Shown here piece after piece: positions 49,206 through 58,478 of a DNA stretch of 64,000 nt (its first letter is position 1; each line of letters opens with the position of its first letter). Both the position numbers and the translations under genes were made by a program. The notes below the pieces were generated by a model. It ran no database searches, was not told the DNA's origin, and saw only the letters and a program-made list of their open reading frames with translations. The stretch is from Alphaproteobacteria bacterium MedPE-SWcel (GTDB taxonomy: Bacteria > Pseudomonadota > Alphaproteobacteria > Rhodobacterales > Rhodobacteraceae), in contig MPDC01000006.1 in assembly GCA_001874255.1 (NCBI GenBank), positions 1 through 64,000 of the forward strand, in the 5' to 3' direction.

Positions 49206-50611
49206 TTTGGCCCTCCACATTGACGGGATCCTTGGCTGAAAAGCCTGGGCCCAAATACAAACGGGTCGCAGATACGATACGTTCTGCGGTGGAAAATGGT
49301 ACATTGAATGTGGGCGCCAAGCTACCACCTGTGCGCGAGCTTGCTTACCAGTTGAGCATCACGCCAGGCACGGTTGCCCGCGCCTACACAATCCTCACGG
49401 ATGAGGGGCTTTTGCAGGCTGAGGTCGGGCGGGGCACATTCGTCGCGGAGCGCGAAACTGTGGTGATGGACGACGTCTGGTCCCGGCAGCTGCATCTGAT
49501 GGAACGGTCCAACCCCGATCATGTCAGCCTGTTCAGCCCGCGTCTGGTTGACGTGGGGCAGGTGAATCTCATTCGGGAGGCTCTCAGAAAATCGGCGGAT
49601 TGCGACCGGTTATCGCTTTTGAACTACCCCACGCGGGATGCCTATCAGGCCGTCCGTCAGGCCGTTGTTGACTGGCTGTCCGACACCCCGCTCGGGCCAT
49701 TGACGGAGCGCGATATCGTGTTGACCCATGGCGGGCAAAATGCGGTGATGACCGTGTTGCAGGCCATCCTGAAAGACAATTCTCCAACCATTCTGGTGGA
49801 AGATCTGTCCTATGCGGGGTTTCGCAGGGCGGCGGAAATTCTGCGCGCCAAGGTTGTGGGCGTGGCGATTGATGAACATGGTGTCGTCCCGGAGTCACTT
49901 GACGCGGCGATCCGGAATTCCGGCGCGTCCGTGCTTTGTACCAGTCCAGAAGTGCACAATCCGACCGGCACCTTCACCCCATTGGAGAGACGCAAGGCGA
50001 TTCTGCAGGTATTGCGGCGACATTCGGTACAAATCATCGAAGACGATTGTTACCGGATGGGCGAGGCGCGTGCCCCGACCTATCGGGCGCTGGCGCCGGA
50101 GCTTGGCTGGCATGTGACATCCATATCCAAATCCCTGACGCCGTCCTTGCGGGTGGGGTTTGCAATTGCGCCTGTGGGCAAATCAGCGGATCTGCGCCGG
50201 GTCGCTGAATATGGCTATTTCGGCCTGTCGCAGCCGCTTGCCGAGGTGACGCGGATCCTGTTGTCGGATCCACGCAGTAAACCGCTGGTCCAAAAAGTGC
50301 GGGACGAAATGGCGAGTTATGTGCGCGTGGCCGTCAATGCCCTCGGCGCGTTTGAGCTGACCTGGGATGCGCAGGTTCCATTCCTTTGGCTGAAACTGCC
50401 GTCAGGCTGGCGTGCGGGCGCTTTTACCCGCGCCGCCGAAGCCGAGGGTGTGCAGTTGCGATCGGCAGATGAATTCGCATTGCGCGACGGCCGTGCCCCC
50501 AATGCCGTGCGGATTGCCGTAAATGGCCATGTCACTCTGGCACGGTTCGAGGGCGCCATGGTGCGGTTGCGCATGCTTCTTGACAATCCACCTGAACAAA
50601 TCAGCGTTTGA
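49196..50611 (+). CDS. MocR-type regulator (GntR HTH fused to PLP aminotransferase-like domain)
   Basis: The 471-aa protein has a winged-helix GntR domain (about 18-82: LPPVRELAYQLSITPGTVARAYTILTDEG with flanks) followed by a fold-type I aminotransferase domain. The PLP-binding Lys lies in SISKSLTPSLRVGFA and the Asn/Pro pair in SPEVHNPTGT. Such proteins sense PLP or an amino compound and regulate a nearby gene. ATG 49196 has AGAGGGGA five bases upstream. The most likely target is the divergent DUF1127 gene or itself. Confidence 0.9.
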   Translation: MGTIWPSTLTGSLAEKPGPKYKRVADTIRSAVENGTLNVGAKLPPVRELAYQLSITPGTVARAYTILTDEGLLQAEVGRGTFVAERETVVMDDVWSRQLHLMERSNPDHVSLFSPRLVDVGQVNLIREALRKSADCDRLSLLNYPTRDAYQAVRQAVVDWLSDTPLGPLTERDIVLTHGGQNAVMTVLQAILKDNSPTILVEDLSYAGFRRAAEILRAKVVGVAIDEHGVVPESLDAAIRNSGASVLCTSPEVHNPTGTFTPLERRKAILQVLRRHSVQIIEDDCYRMGEARAPTYRALAPELGWHVTSISKSLTPSLRVGFAIAPVGKSADLRRVAEYGYFGLSQPLAEVTRILLSDPRSKPLVQKVRDEMASYVRVAVNALGAFELTWDAQVPFLWLKLPSGWRAGAFTRAAEAEGVQLRSADEFALRDGRAPNAVRIAVNGHVTLARFEGAMVRLRMLLDNPPEQISV

Positions 50612-50783
50612 AAGGGCATTTTGTGGGGTATATTGATACCTATTTTGCAAGTTGTTGATATTGCAGTATTTAATCTTTGTTGCCTGTGTTGACTGCTGTG
50701 TGACAGCGCCGTAAACCCCGTCCATCGAATTCAGGTGGAGTCGGCTGCGGCGCCATCGTCACGACAAACAGGATTGACCTGAC

Positions 50784-51242
50784 ATGAAAACCTACTCTGC
50801 TACCCCGGCAGATATCGACAAGAAGTGGATCATCATCGACGCCGAAGGCGTGGTGCTGGGCCGTCTTGCGTCGATCATCGCCACCCGCCTGCGCGGCAAG
50901 CATAAAGCCACCTTCACACCGCACATGGATATGGGCGACAATGTGATCGTCGTCAATGCTGACAAGATCCAGATGACCGGCAAGAAGCGTGAAGAAAACT
51001 TCTACTGGCACACTGGCCACCCGGGCGGAATCAAATCCCGCACCAAGCAACAGATCCTCGAGGGTGCACACCCCGAGCGCGTGGTCTTTCAGGCCGTCAA
51101 GCGCATGTTGCCGGGAAACCGCTTGTCCCGCCAGCAGATGACCAACCTGCGCATCTATGCAAGTGCCGAGCACCCGCATGAAGCCCAGAGCCCCGAAGTT
51201 CTGGATGTCAAATCCATGAACAAGAAAAACACCCGGAGCTAA
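50784..51242 (+). CDS. rplM: Large-subunit ribosomal protein uL13
   Basis: The 152-aa protein is L13, an early-assembly 50S protein: [15 protein letters not shown], the [19 protein letters not shown] motif and the signature [20 protein letters not shown]. It starts at ATG 50784 and is followed directly by rpsI, the conserved L13-S9 operon. Confidence 0.98.
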   Translation: MKTYSATPADIDKKWIIIDAEGVVLGRLASIIATRLRGKHKATFTPHMDMGDNVIVVNADKIQMTGKKREENFYWHTGHPGGIKSRTKQQILEGAHPERVVFQAVKRMLPGNRLSRQQMTNLRIYASAEHPHEAQSPEVLDVKSMNKKNTRS

Positions 51243-51247
51243 TGACG

Positions 51248-51736
51248 ATGGCTGATCAGATCACTACTCTCGAAGAGCTGGGCGCCGTCGCAGGCGTCGA
51301 AACCGCAGTCGAAGAGCCGGAAGCACCGCGCGAACCCGTTCGTGACGAGCTGGGCCGTTCCTATGCAACCGGCAAGCGGAAAGACGCAGTCTCCCGCGTC
51401 TGGATCAAGCCCGGTTCCGGCAAGGTTGTCGTCAACGGCAAGGAAATGAAGGCTTATTTTGCACGCCCCGTGCTGCAGATGATCCTGCGCCAGCCGTTCA
51501 CGGTTGCCGGTGTCGAAGACCAGTTTGACGTCTTCGCGACCGTCAAAGGCGGTGGCCTCTCCGGTCAGGCCGGTGCGGTCAAGCACGGCATCTCCAAGGC
51601 GCTGCAGCTCTATGATCCGTCTTTGCGCGGCGCACTGAAGGCCGCAGGTTTCCTGACGCGCGACAGCCGCGTTGTGGAACGGAAGAAGTTCGGCCGCCGC
51701 AAAGCGCGTCGCTCCTTCCAGTTCTCCAAGCGTTAA
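51248..51736 (+). CDS. rpsI: Small-subunit ribosomal protein uS9
   Basis: The 162-aa S9 has an alphaproteobacterial-style acidic N-terminal extension (about 1-33), then [14 protein letters not shown], the [19 protein letters not shown] signature and the basic C-terminal tail [13 protein letters not shown] reaching the P-site. ATG 51248 has GGAG nine bases upstream; ATG 51242, overlapping the rplM stop, is an alternative two residues longer. Confidence 0.97.
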   Translation: MADQITTLEELGAVAGVETAVEEPEAPREPVRDELGRSYATGKRKDAVSRVWIKPGSGKVVVNGKEMKAYFARPVLQMILRQPFTVAGVEDQFDVFATVKGGGLSGQAGAVKHGISKALQLYDPSLRGALKAAGFLTRDSRVVERKKFGRRKARRSFQFSKR

Positions 51737-51771
51737 TCGCTCAGAGACAGCTTTACAGCATGCAAATCCCG

Positions 51772-51802
51772 AAAAGGACCGCCCTCGTGGCGGTCCTTTT
51801 TT
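51772..51802 (+). terminator. Rho-independent terminator of rplM-rpsI
   Basis: A perfect 12-bp stem (AAAAGGACCGCC / GGCGGTCCTTTT) with a CTCGT loop runs into six T residues, about 35 bases after rpsI. Confidence 0.95.
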
Positions 51803-51916
51803 GTGCGCGCCTGATCCGCGAAACGGATTTTTCAAATTTGAGGCATTTACGCTGATTTCAAGATGGAACCGGTCGTCGTGGCGGGAATTGGTCTAAAGGG
51901 AGCTAGAAGCTGCACG

Positions 51917-52435
51917 ATGGACGGTTCAAACCACAACTACGAATTTACAAATGACTGGTTTCAGGCTGCTGCGATCAAGAACTGGGATAGCCTGGTACCG
52001 CAGATCAAACCGCGCAAGATTTTGGAAGTCGGTTCCTATGAGGGAGCTTCGGCCTGCTATCTGATCGGCAAGAACGATTGGCATGAGGATCTTGAACTCT
52101 TCTGCATCGATACCTGGGAGGGTGGGATCACTCACAAGGTCGCCAAAGTGGACATGGATGCGGTAGAGCAGCGGTTTGATCACAATATCTCCGTTGCCCA
52201 GACCGAGAGTGGGAAAAATATCTCCGTCCACAAAATGAAGGGCATGTCCTCGGATCTGATGCCGAAACTGATCGCATTCGACGACTGCCTCTGGAAGGAA
52301 AACAAGCCGCATGGCGATGATCTCACCATGTCACCCAAGCTTGCCATTGATGCATTCACAAATGTATTTTCACGCAAGTTGAAGATCGTGCCTGCGCCGC
52401 TCTATCAGCTTTACGTGCTGAAAATCGCGGATTGA
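51917..52435 (+). CDS. Methyltransferase-like protein with an apparent internal deletion
   Basis: The 172-aa protein begins like class I methyltransferases of the Methyltransf_24 type (PRKILEVGSYEGASACYLI is the SAM motif; FCIDTWEGG follows). After SSDLMPKL the sequence jumps straight to IAFDDCLWKEN. Related proteins usually have about 35-40 residues between, holding the FDxxxIDGSH strand and the next helix. The reading frame is kept. The protein probably cannot form a complete fold, so it may be inactive. ATG 51917 is chosen for its family-like start; ATG 51863 is possible. Confidence 0.65.
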   Translation: MDGSNHNYEFTNDWFQAAAIKNWDSLVPQIKPRKILEVGSYEGASACYLIGKNDWHEDLELFCIDTWEGGITHKVAKVDMDAVEQRFDHNISVAQTESGKNISVHKMKGMSSDLMPKLIAFDDCLWKENKPHGDDLTMSPKLAIDAFTNVFSRKLKIVPAPLYQLYVLKIAD

Positions 52436-52519
52436 GCGGGGGCGCATGAGGGATCCTGACCGGTCACGCCCTGTTGCTATTGCACAGATTTTCCGAGGCC
52501 GGTCAGAAATCTCCCTCAG

Positions 52520-53140
52520 TCAGCTGTCCGGGTCAATCAGGCCAAGGCCGCGCAGATAGATGCCGATGCCGCTTTCAAGCAGGTCTTCCGGTGCGTAGGG
52601 GGCCGTGGTGCCGGGCGCATTGCGCGCAAATAATTCGACGACGCCGTGGCTCATTGCCATGATATGCGCCGAAAACATTGAGGCGGGCGGGCGTTTGTCT
52701 GCCGGAATATGTTGGCTAAGCTCAGAGGCCGCGCGCTCCAGAACGCCGCGCGCCCGGGCCGCCGCACTCGCGAGGTCCGGTGTCCGGTTTGCGGAAATAC
52801 CGCTTTCAAACATGGCGATGTAGTGACCGGGGTGCTTGCGTGCAAAGGCCAGATAGGCACGCCCCGTCGCCTCGAATGCAGCAAGCGCGGAGGGCTGGTA
52901 CTTGTCGTAGGCATGCTGCATCAAATCGGCAAACATCAAAAAACCCTGCCGCGCGGCCTCTGCGATCAGGTCCTCACGGCCCTCAAAGTGGCGGTACACG
53001 GCCGCCGGGGTGACGCCGACCTGTTTCGCGGCTTCGGACAAGGTAAAGCCGGTCGGCCCTTTCGCCTCGATCAGGCTCAGGGCGGCTTCGACCAGCGCTT
53101 GACGAAGGTTGCCGTGATGATAGCCGCGTTTCTTAGGCAT
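52520..53140 (-). CDS. TetR-family transcriptional regulator
   Basis: The 206-aa protein has an N-terminal TetR helix-turn-helix (about 12-58: [27 protein letters not shown]) and a C-terminal WHG-type ligand domain. Its ATG overlaps the ppk2 stop by 8 bases, so the two are co-transcribed. The usual TetR target (an efflux pump or enzyme) is not adjacent, so ppk2 itself may be part of the regulon. Confidence 0.9.
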   Translation of the reverse strand: MPKKRGYHHGNLRQALVEAALSLIEAKGPTGFTLSEAAKQVGVTPAAVYRHFEGREDLIAEAARQGFLMFADLMQHAYDKYQPSALAAFEATGRAYLAFARKHPGHYIAMFESGISANRTPDLASAAARARGVLERAASELSQHIPADKRPPASMFSAHIMAMSHGVVELFARNAPGTTAPYAPEDLLESGIGIYLRGLGLIDPDS

Positions 53141-54002
53141 CCCAGATGTCCGGACCTCCGCAGATCAAGGGATCAGCTCTTCCAACCGCTTTGACATCCT
53201 TGTTGTCGTAGTCGGTGGCCAGCAGAACATGCCGGATGGCTTCGAGGCGGGCACGTTTCTTGTCGTCGGAGCGGACAACCGTCCAGGGCGCGTGGTCGCT
53301 ATGGCTGCGGTCGAAGGTCTCGCGAATGGCGGTGGAATAGGCATCCCACCGTTTCAGGCCTTCGACGTCAATCCAGCTGAGTTTCCAGTGCTTCAACGGA
53401 TCCTGTTCCCGGGCGAGAAACCGGCGCAGCTGTTCGCCACGGCCGACATTCAGCCAGAACTTGAAGAGATGAATGCCCTCATCGACCAACATCCTTTCAA
53501 AATCAACCACCTGCGAGAAGAAGTGTTCGCGTTGGCGATCGGTGCAAAACCCAAAGACGGGTTCGACGACGCCGCGGTTGTACCAGCTGCGATCGAAACA
53601 AACGATTTCTCCACCGGCGGGCAGCTGGCTGATATAGCGCTGAAAATACCACTGCGTGGCCTCGGTCTCTGTCGGCTTCGAGAGGGCAACGACCCGGGCC
53701 CCCCGTGGATTAAGGTTTTCGCGAAAGCGTTTGATTGTGCCGCCTTTTCCTGAAGCGTCACGCCCCTCAAACACGATCGCGACACGCTGCCCTGACGATT
53801 TGACCCAGGCCTGCAGCTTGACCAGTTCGATCTGCAGCGCGTCGAATTGGTCCCAATAGTCTTTCTTCGGAAGCACAGTATCATAGGGGTAGCTGTCGCT
53901 CAGGATGTCATCCTTTTTCGCAGCTTTGATGGCTTTGCGGATGGCCTTGGGGGCTTCATCATCAAAATATTGGCTGATCGCACCGTCAAAGGGCAGGGTC
54001 AT
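53133..54002 (-). CDS. ppk2: Polyphosphate kinase 2
   Basis: PPK2 transfers phosphate between polyphosphate and nucleoside diphosphates, often making GTP or ATP from polyP. The 289-aa single-domain protein has Walker [17 protein letters not shown], the lid [23 protein letters not shown] and Walker B region [23 protein letters not shown] 54002 (MTLPFDGA) has AAGGA upstream; the in-frame region before it consists of a 12-bp repeat and is probably untranslated. Confidence 0.92.
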   Translation of the reverse strand: MTLPFDGAISQYFDDEAPKAIRKAIKAAKKDDILSDSYPYDTVLPKKDYWDQFDALQIELVKLQAWVKSSGQRVAIVFEGRDASGKGGTIKRFRENLNPRGARVVALSKPTETEATQWYFQRYISQLPAGGEIVCFDRSWYNRGVVEPVFGFCTDRQREHFFSQVVDFERMLVDEGIHLFKFWLNVGRGEQLRRFLAREQDPLKHWKLSWIDVEGLKRWDAYSTAIRETFDRSHSDHAPWTVVRSDDKKRARLEAIRHVLLATDYDNKDVKAVGRADPLICGGPDIWDA

Positions 54003-54029
54003 GTTCGATCGGTCCTTTCTCGTTCCATC

Positions 54030-54065
54030 CAAATTCCGGGCCAAATTCCGGGCCAAAATACGGGC
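54030..54065. repeat. 12-bp tandem repeat upstream of ppk2
   Basis: CAAATTCCGGGC is present twice perfectly and once as CAAAATACGGGC, a three-unit array in the ppk2 leader. Being a codon multiple it keeps an upstream reading frame open, which can mislead start calls. Confidence 0.75.
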
Positions 54066-54106
54066 CAGACTGCCGGGCGCTCTGACCTGACGGGGCGCGC
54101 CACCGA

Positions 54107-55045
54107 TCAGGCTCTGAGGTCGGTGCTTTCCAGGCCAATCCGATTTACGTCATATGGCGTGGTCTGATAGATCTCGGATAGCCAGTTCCCATACAGCAGG
54201 TGCGCATGGCTGCGCCACCGGTTCAGGGGCTTCCGGCTTGGGTCATCGTCCGGATAGTAGTTGGCGGGCACATTGATTGCGGTGCCGCTTTCGACATCCC
54301 GGTCATATTCCTGTTTCAGCGTATCACTGTCGTATTCAAAGTGGTTGAAGATATAGAGCGCCCGGTGGCCGGGATCTTCGACCAGACAGGGGCCGACGGC
54401 GGAACTCCCCAGCAGTGTTGTCAGCCCGGGGGCGTTATTGATGTCGCTCTGGCTCATTTCTGTCCAACGCGACACCGGGATCACAAAATCGTCGGAAAAG
54501 CCCCGCAAATAGGGCGAGGTCGGCTGCAGGTTCAGATGCCGAAAACACCCAAAGGCCTTCTGCTCGAGGCTGTGTTTGGTGATGCCGTGGAAATGGTTGA
54601 TCATCGCCATCCCGCCCCAGCACACGCCAAAGGTGGAATGCACGTTGGTCTGTGTCCACTCAAACACGTCCTTCAGCTCCTCCCAATAGGTGACATCCTG
54701 AAAGGGAAGATGCTCGATCGGGGCGCCGGTGATGATCAGCCCGTCGAACTTCTGATCCTTGATCTCCTGAAACGGGCGATAGAATTCTTCCATATGTTCG
54801 GCGGCTGTATTTCGGGTTTGATGCTCCGTCATGCGGATCAGGGACAGTTCGATCTGCAGCGGAGTCGCGCCAATCAGCCGGGCAAACTGGGTCTCGGTCT
54901 GGATCTTTTTCGGCATCAGATTCAACAGGCCGATTCGCAGCGGGCGAATATCCTGACGTGCCGCATGATCCGGCGACATGACCATGACGCCTTCGTTCGA
55001 CAGAACAGAATAGGCGGGCAGGTCTGCGGGGATCTTGATGGGCAT
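54107..55045 (-). CDS. metA: Homoserine O-acyltransferase MetA
   Basis: MetA (MetAA) acylates homoserine, usually with acetyl-CoA in this group, at the start of methionine synthesis. The 312-aa protein has the nucleophilic Cys in [13 protein letters not shown], the [20 protein letters not shown] stretch, and the His/Glu region FNHFEYD. ATG 55045 has GAGGA upstream. Only 55 bases separate it from the next gene, and I see no SAM riboswitch there. Confidence 0.94.
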   Translation of the reverse strand: MPIKIPADLPAYSVLSNEGVMVMSPDHAARQDIRPLRIGLLNLMPKKIQTETQFARLIGATPLQIELSLIRMTEHQTRNTAAEHMEEFYRPFQEIKDQKFDGLIITGAPIEHLPFQDVTYWEELKDVFEWTQTNVHSTFGVCWGGMAMINHFHGITKHSLEQKAFGCFRHLNLQPTSPYLRGFSDDFVIPVSRWTEMSQSDINNAPGLTTLLGSSAVGPCLVEDPGHRALYIFNHFEYDSDTLKQEYDRDVESGTAINVPANYYPDDDPSRKPLNRWRSHAHLLYGNWLSEIYQTTPYDVNRIGLESTDLRA

Positions 55046-55100
55046 GTCTGGTCCTCGTTGAGTGGCACTGGGGTCTGGAAGATCCCCGTAGATAGAGCCG

Positions 55101-55964
55101 TTAGGTTTGGGCCTCAAGAGTAGATGAAATCAACTCCTCGAAATCGGAGGTCGTTTTGACGGCAGAAATCTGATCAGCCGTGACGGTCACCCCCCATTTG
55201 CGCGCCATTTCCTGATATCGCGGTTGCCGATGTGCCAGCGCCTGCGCATAGGTCCAGCGCAGGAAGGCCGGGGGATCAACATCCTCTGGTTGGACTTTGT
55301 GATTGCTGAGATAATCGCTCCAGACCTGGGTCAGGAACTCGGGTTGGTAGGCCATGGGTTTCGGGGCCCGGTCAAAGCGGCGGATCAATTCCTGCGTATG
55401 GGCCTCGGTGCCCTTGATCCAGATCAGAAGCGTGTCGCGGCTCAGCTCCCGCAGCAACGGATCGTCGGGGTCGGCGGCGTCGACCCATTCGCAGATCGAC
55501 CCACCGGTGTCGCAAATGAAATGGGGATAGCCATAGATCCGCTCGGACCGCTCGATGAAATAGCGTGTGTCCAGAAGGGCTTCGATTTCGGATCGACGAA
55601 ACTGTTCCTGCCGCCGCCGGTATTCTTCGATCTGCAGGCCGCCTTTGGCCCCATCACCCGGAACGCCCAGATAGGCGGCGACGGCGTTGAGGTTCTCGAA
55701 GGTTATATTGGGCGTAATGTCGATCGAGTCGTTCAGCAGAAGATTTCGCAGGAACGGGACGTTCATCGCCTCGGCCTTGGCGTTGTCGGCAATATATTCG
55801 CCCATGTAGCGGGTGCCGATCCGGTAATCGATGGAATAGTGAAACCAGTCGCCAGAGCTGCGCAGGATATTGCTGATATAGGTCTTGCCCAACCCGGACA
55901 TGCCGAAGAAGAGTACCCGTTTCGACGGCGCGTCACGCCAAGCCTGAGCGGAAGAATAAAGCAT
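55101..55964 (-). CDS. P-loop NTPase of unknown function
   Basis: The 287-aa protein has a Walker A motif [15 protein letters not shown] near residue 17-31 and a likely Walker B/sensor strand [12 protein letters not shown] (about 148-160). Between them is a helical segment; no second domain of a recognised family is visible. The Asp-rich switch-like ending ([19 protein letters not shown]) resembles kinases of the adenylate/shikimate type, so a small-molecule kinase is possible. It is encoded just upstream of metA on the same strand. Confidence 0.7.
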   Translation of the reverse strand: MLYSSAQAWRDAPSKRVLFFGMSGLGKTYISNILRSSGDWFHYSIDYRIGTRYMGEYIADNAKAEAMNVPFLRNLLLNDSIDITPNITFENLNAVAAYLGVPGDGAKGGLQIEEYRRRQEQFRRSEIEALLDTRYFIERSERIYGYPHFICDTGGSICEWVDAADPDDPLLRELSRDTLLIWIKGTEAHTQELIRRFDRAPKPMAYQPEFLTQVWSDYLSNHKVQPEDVDPPAFLRWTYAQALAHRQPRYQEMARKWGVTVTADQISAVKTTSDFEELISSTLEAQT

Positions 55965-56070
55965 ATACCAGAAGCCTTTGTCGCGATCTTTGCCCCCTTG
56001 CTAGACAGCCGGATGAGCGCCGTCAATTCAAGCGGCCGCCAGGGGCGGGTACAATCGTCTCTGCGGCATG

Positions 56071-56098
56071 GAAAAGCCCCACCGAAAGCGGCGGGGCC
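56071..56098 (-). terminator. Rho-independent terminator of the FadL-type gene
   Basis: On the minus strand GCCCCGCC pairs with GGTGGGGC (one G-T pair, 6-nt loop), followed by TTTTC, about 40 bases past the stop of the outer-membrane protein gene. Confidence 0.8.
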
Positions 56099-56135
56099 AG
56101 ACCAGATCACCCAGCCAGATCAAACTCTGTGCGGA

Positions 56136-57275
56136 TCAGAAGTAGAAACCGACTTTCACACCAAAGCTGAGCGCGTCATTGTCTGTAAAACTGGCCCGCG
56201 CGGTGTCCGGCGTGCCCGTTTCGGCAAAGGCATCCTCGAGCATCGTGTAGCGCATGCCTGCGGTGACTTTGACTTTTTCGTTTTGATATTGGACGCCAAG
56301 ACGAATGGCTTGCGAGCCTTTGGTCGGAGCCAGAGGCGAGACCAGATCGTCGCCATCCACATCTTCGTAGATATAGGCCAGAGAGGCTGACCAGTTGTCG
56401 TTCAGACGCCGACCGACCCCCAGCGTATAGGTGATCGAGTCATCCAGTGTGATCAGCTCGACCGGCACCGGCAGGGCGGCATTCACGGCCGCGGGATCCA
56501 GGCGGGTGGTGCTGTGTTCGACCCAGCGAACGCCTGCCAACAGCAGCGTGTCCTTGGCAATGCCGGTCTGGAAGTCGATGTTGAGCGACTGCGGTGTCTT
56601 GGTCTCGTGTTCCGTCATGGCCGTCGTGCCACCAAGAGCCGTTGGGAAGTTCTCGGTAACCTGGAAATCATGTTTGATTTCTGAGCTGTAAGTGACCGCC
56701 AGGCGCAGCGCGATATCGGGAATCTCATAGGCGCCGCCTGCCACAAAACCAAAACCGCCCTCATTGGCGACGTTGACATTATAGCCAGACAGAGCCCCAT
56801 AGGCGGCGCCCGAAAGGGTCACATCGCCTTTGATTTCCTGATAGCGCAGGCCGCCATGCAGGCTGAACCGGTCAGTGAGCTTGTAGCGCAGCAAGGTGGT
56901 GATCGCATTGGAGGATGCATCCGCTGCGGTGCCGTTCAGCAGCGCGGAGCCGCCAGTGGCCGGATAGCTGACATCGACGCCCCAGGGCTGGTCGAAGATG
57001 ACTGCCAGCGCGAGCCGGTCGTTGAGGTCGGTCTTGAACCCGCCCGCCAGAGAGTTGAAACGGTTGCCAACATCGCCGCTGGCGGATTGCAACGGGTTGA
57101 AGGCTGACACGTCATTGCCGCTGATCTCCGGAGAGGTCGTGGCAAAAGAGAACTCTGCGTAGGTCCCCTCTTCAAAGATGATGCCGATTGGCTGTCCGGT
57201 CCGGTCAAGTCCGGCCGCAATGGCGCTTGATGCCATCAGGGTCGTCGCAACAGATGCGGCGATAACATATTTCAT
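56136..57275 (-). CDS. OmpP1/FadL-family outer-membrane transporter
   Basis: The 379-aa protein has a signal peptide (MKYVIAASVATTLMASSAIA) and an all-beta barrel pattern ending in Phe (GVKVGFYF), as in FadL/TodX channels for long-chain fatty acids and other hydrophobic compounds. The N-terminal hatch region is shorter than in E. coli FadL (446 aa). Substrate unknown. It has its own terminator; about 130 bases separate it from the EamA transporter. Confidence 0.85.
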   Translation of the reverse strand: MKYVIAASVATTLMASSAIAAGLDRTGQPIGIIFEEGTYAEFSFATTSPEISGNDVSAFNPLQSASGDVGNRFNSLAGGFKTDLNDRLALAVIFDQPWGVDVSYPATGGSALLNGTAADASSNAITTLLRYKLTDRFSLHGGLRYQEIKGDVTLSGAAYGALSGYNVNVANEGGFGFVAGGAYEIPDIALRLAVTYSSEIKHDFQVTENFPTALGGTTAMTEHETKTPQSLNIDFQTGIAKDTLLLAGVRWVEHSTTRLDPAAVNAALPVPVELITLDDSITYTLGVGRRLNDNWSASLAYIYEDVDGDDLVSPLAPTKGSQAIRLGVQYQNEKVKVTAGMRYTMLEDAFAETGTPDTARASFTDNDALSFGVKVGFYF

Positions 57276-57405
57276 AAGTTTCCTCCCTCAGGTGTGTCGC
57301 GAAAGAATGTTTCGCACCACAATCGCGGCGAGAGTAAAAAAAATGTGACGCCGCAGGCAATGTTGACGGAACGGCAGCTTCGAATTCCCTTGCGTCGCGT
57401 TTCGC

Positions 57406-58275
57406 CTACTGTTGCCGGGATGATACAATATTGATGAGGTTTCCGGCCAGGATGAGGGCTGCGCCGACGAACAGCCAGATTTCGACGGGCTCGTTGTAGA
57501 TCAGCCATCCCAGCAAAGCGATAAAGGGAAGGCGGGCGAAATCGATCGGAATGACCACCGCCGCCGGGGCCAGAGACAGGGCGTTGGTGATGCAAAAATG
57601 CGCGCTGAGCCCGGCGCAGCCGATGATCAGCAGCAGCGGCAGATTTTGCGCATCCGGAAGGGCGATATCCAGATCCCACCCGGCAAAGATCAGCCCGAAC
57701 AGCAACTGAAGAGCCGTCAGCCAGAACATGATGGACCAGATCGTCTCATGCCGGGTCAGGCGTTTGGTGGCGATACTGGTGAGCGCAAAGAACACGGCAG
57801 ATGCGGCCGCACAGGCCAGGCCGATGTTGAAGGTCGCGGGGCTCGGACGTGCGACGATCAGGATGCCGATGAAGCCCAACAACACAGCGAGCCCGCGCAT
57901 TCGAGTGAGTTTTTCGCCCAGCAGCACGGGGGCCAGCAGTATGACCCAGATGGGGGAGGTGAACTCCAGCGCAAAGACCTGTGCCAATGGCAGAACCGAA
58001 ACTGCGTAGAACCACAGATTCTGGCCGGCAAAGTGTACGGCGTTGCGCAGCCCGTGTTGCGACAGGCGCGCAGTGGCGACTGAGGTCCAGCGACCGAGCG
58101 CGGTGATCATTGCCGATACCACCACCACGCCAACACAGCTGCGGTACATCATGATTTCAAATGTATCGAGCGACAGGCTGGCCTCGCGGCCCGCCACGGC
58201 CATGGCTGAAAACGACAGGATCGCTCCGATCATCCAGACGGCCGCCCGGGCGGTTTGGGTTTGGCTGTCCTGCAT
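57406..58275 (-). CDS. EamA/DMT-family transporter
   Basis: The 289-aa inner-membrane protein has ten hydrophobic segments arranged as two EamA repeats (about 10-140 and 150-285), with the family's basic-loop positions (RARG-type GEKLTRMRGLAVLLGFIGI). Such exporters move metabolites such as amino acids or nucleosides; substrate unknown. ATG 58275 has AAGGA upstream; a TTG 18 bases earlier is less likely. Confidence 0.88.
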   Translation of the reverse strand: MQDSQTQTARAAVWMIGAILSFSAMAVAGREASLSLDTFEIMMYRSCVGVVVVSAMITALGRWTSVATARLSQHGLRNAVHFAGQNLWFYAVSVLPLAQVFALEFTSPIWVILLAPVLLGEKLTRMRGLAVLLGFIGILIVARPSPATFNIGLACAAASAVFFALTSIATKRLTRHETIWSIMFWLTALQLLFGLIFAGWDLDIALPDAQNLPLLLIIGCAGLSAHFCITNALSLAPAAVVIPIDFARLPFIALLGWLIYNEPVEIWLFVGAALILAGNLINIVSSRQQ

Positions 58276-58418
58276 GAAATGTCCTTGGGTCAAGATGCCT
58301 GCAGAAAGTCGTCAAATGACGTTGAGGTCAAGCCCCTGGCGCATATGGCTGCATATGGATTGGGCGGAGCGGGAAATATTGTTGTTGTTTGGCAGAAATT
58401 TGTTGGGTGATCTTCATG

Positions 58419-58458
58419 CAAAAACCTCCGGCCGATGGTTGGCGACCGGAGGTTTTCC
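58419..58458 (-). terminator. Terminator of guaA, probably bidirectional
   Basis: An 11-bp perfect stem (AAAACCTCCGG 58421-58431 / CCGGAGGTTTT 58446-58456) carries T-rich tails on both sides, 20 bases past the guaA stop on the minus strand. Confidence 0.9.
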
Positions 58459-58478
58459 TCAACGTTGCGAGCCGGAGC

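Noticed and set aside
52456-52506. CTGACCGG / CCGGTCAG pair between the methyltransferase-like gene and tetR
   Set aside because: Eight pairs around a 35-base loop with no T-run are not convincing as a terminator.
55046-55100. Possible SAM riboswitch before metA
   Set aside because: Only 55 bases separate metA from the preceding gene, and no SAM-II-type core or pseudoknot pattern is visible.
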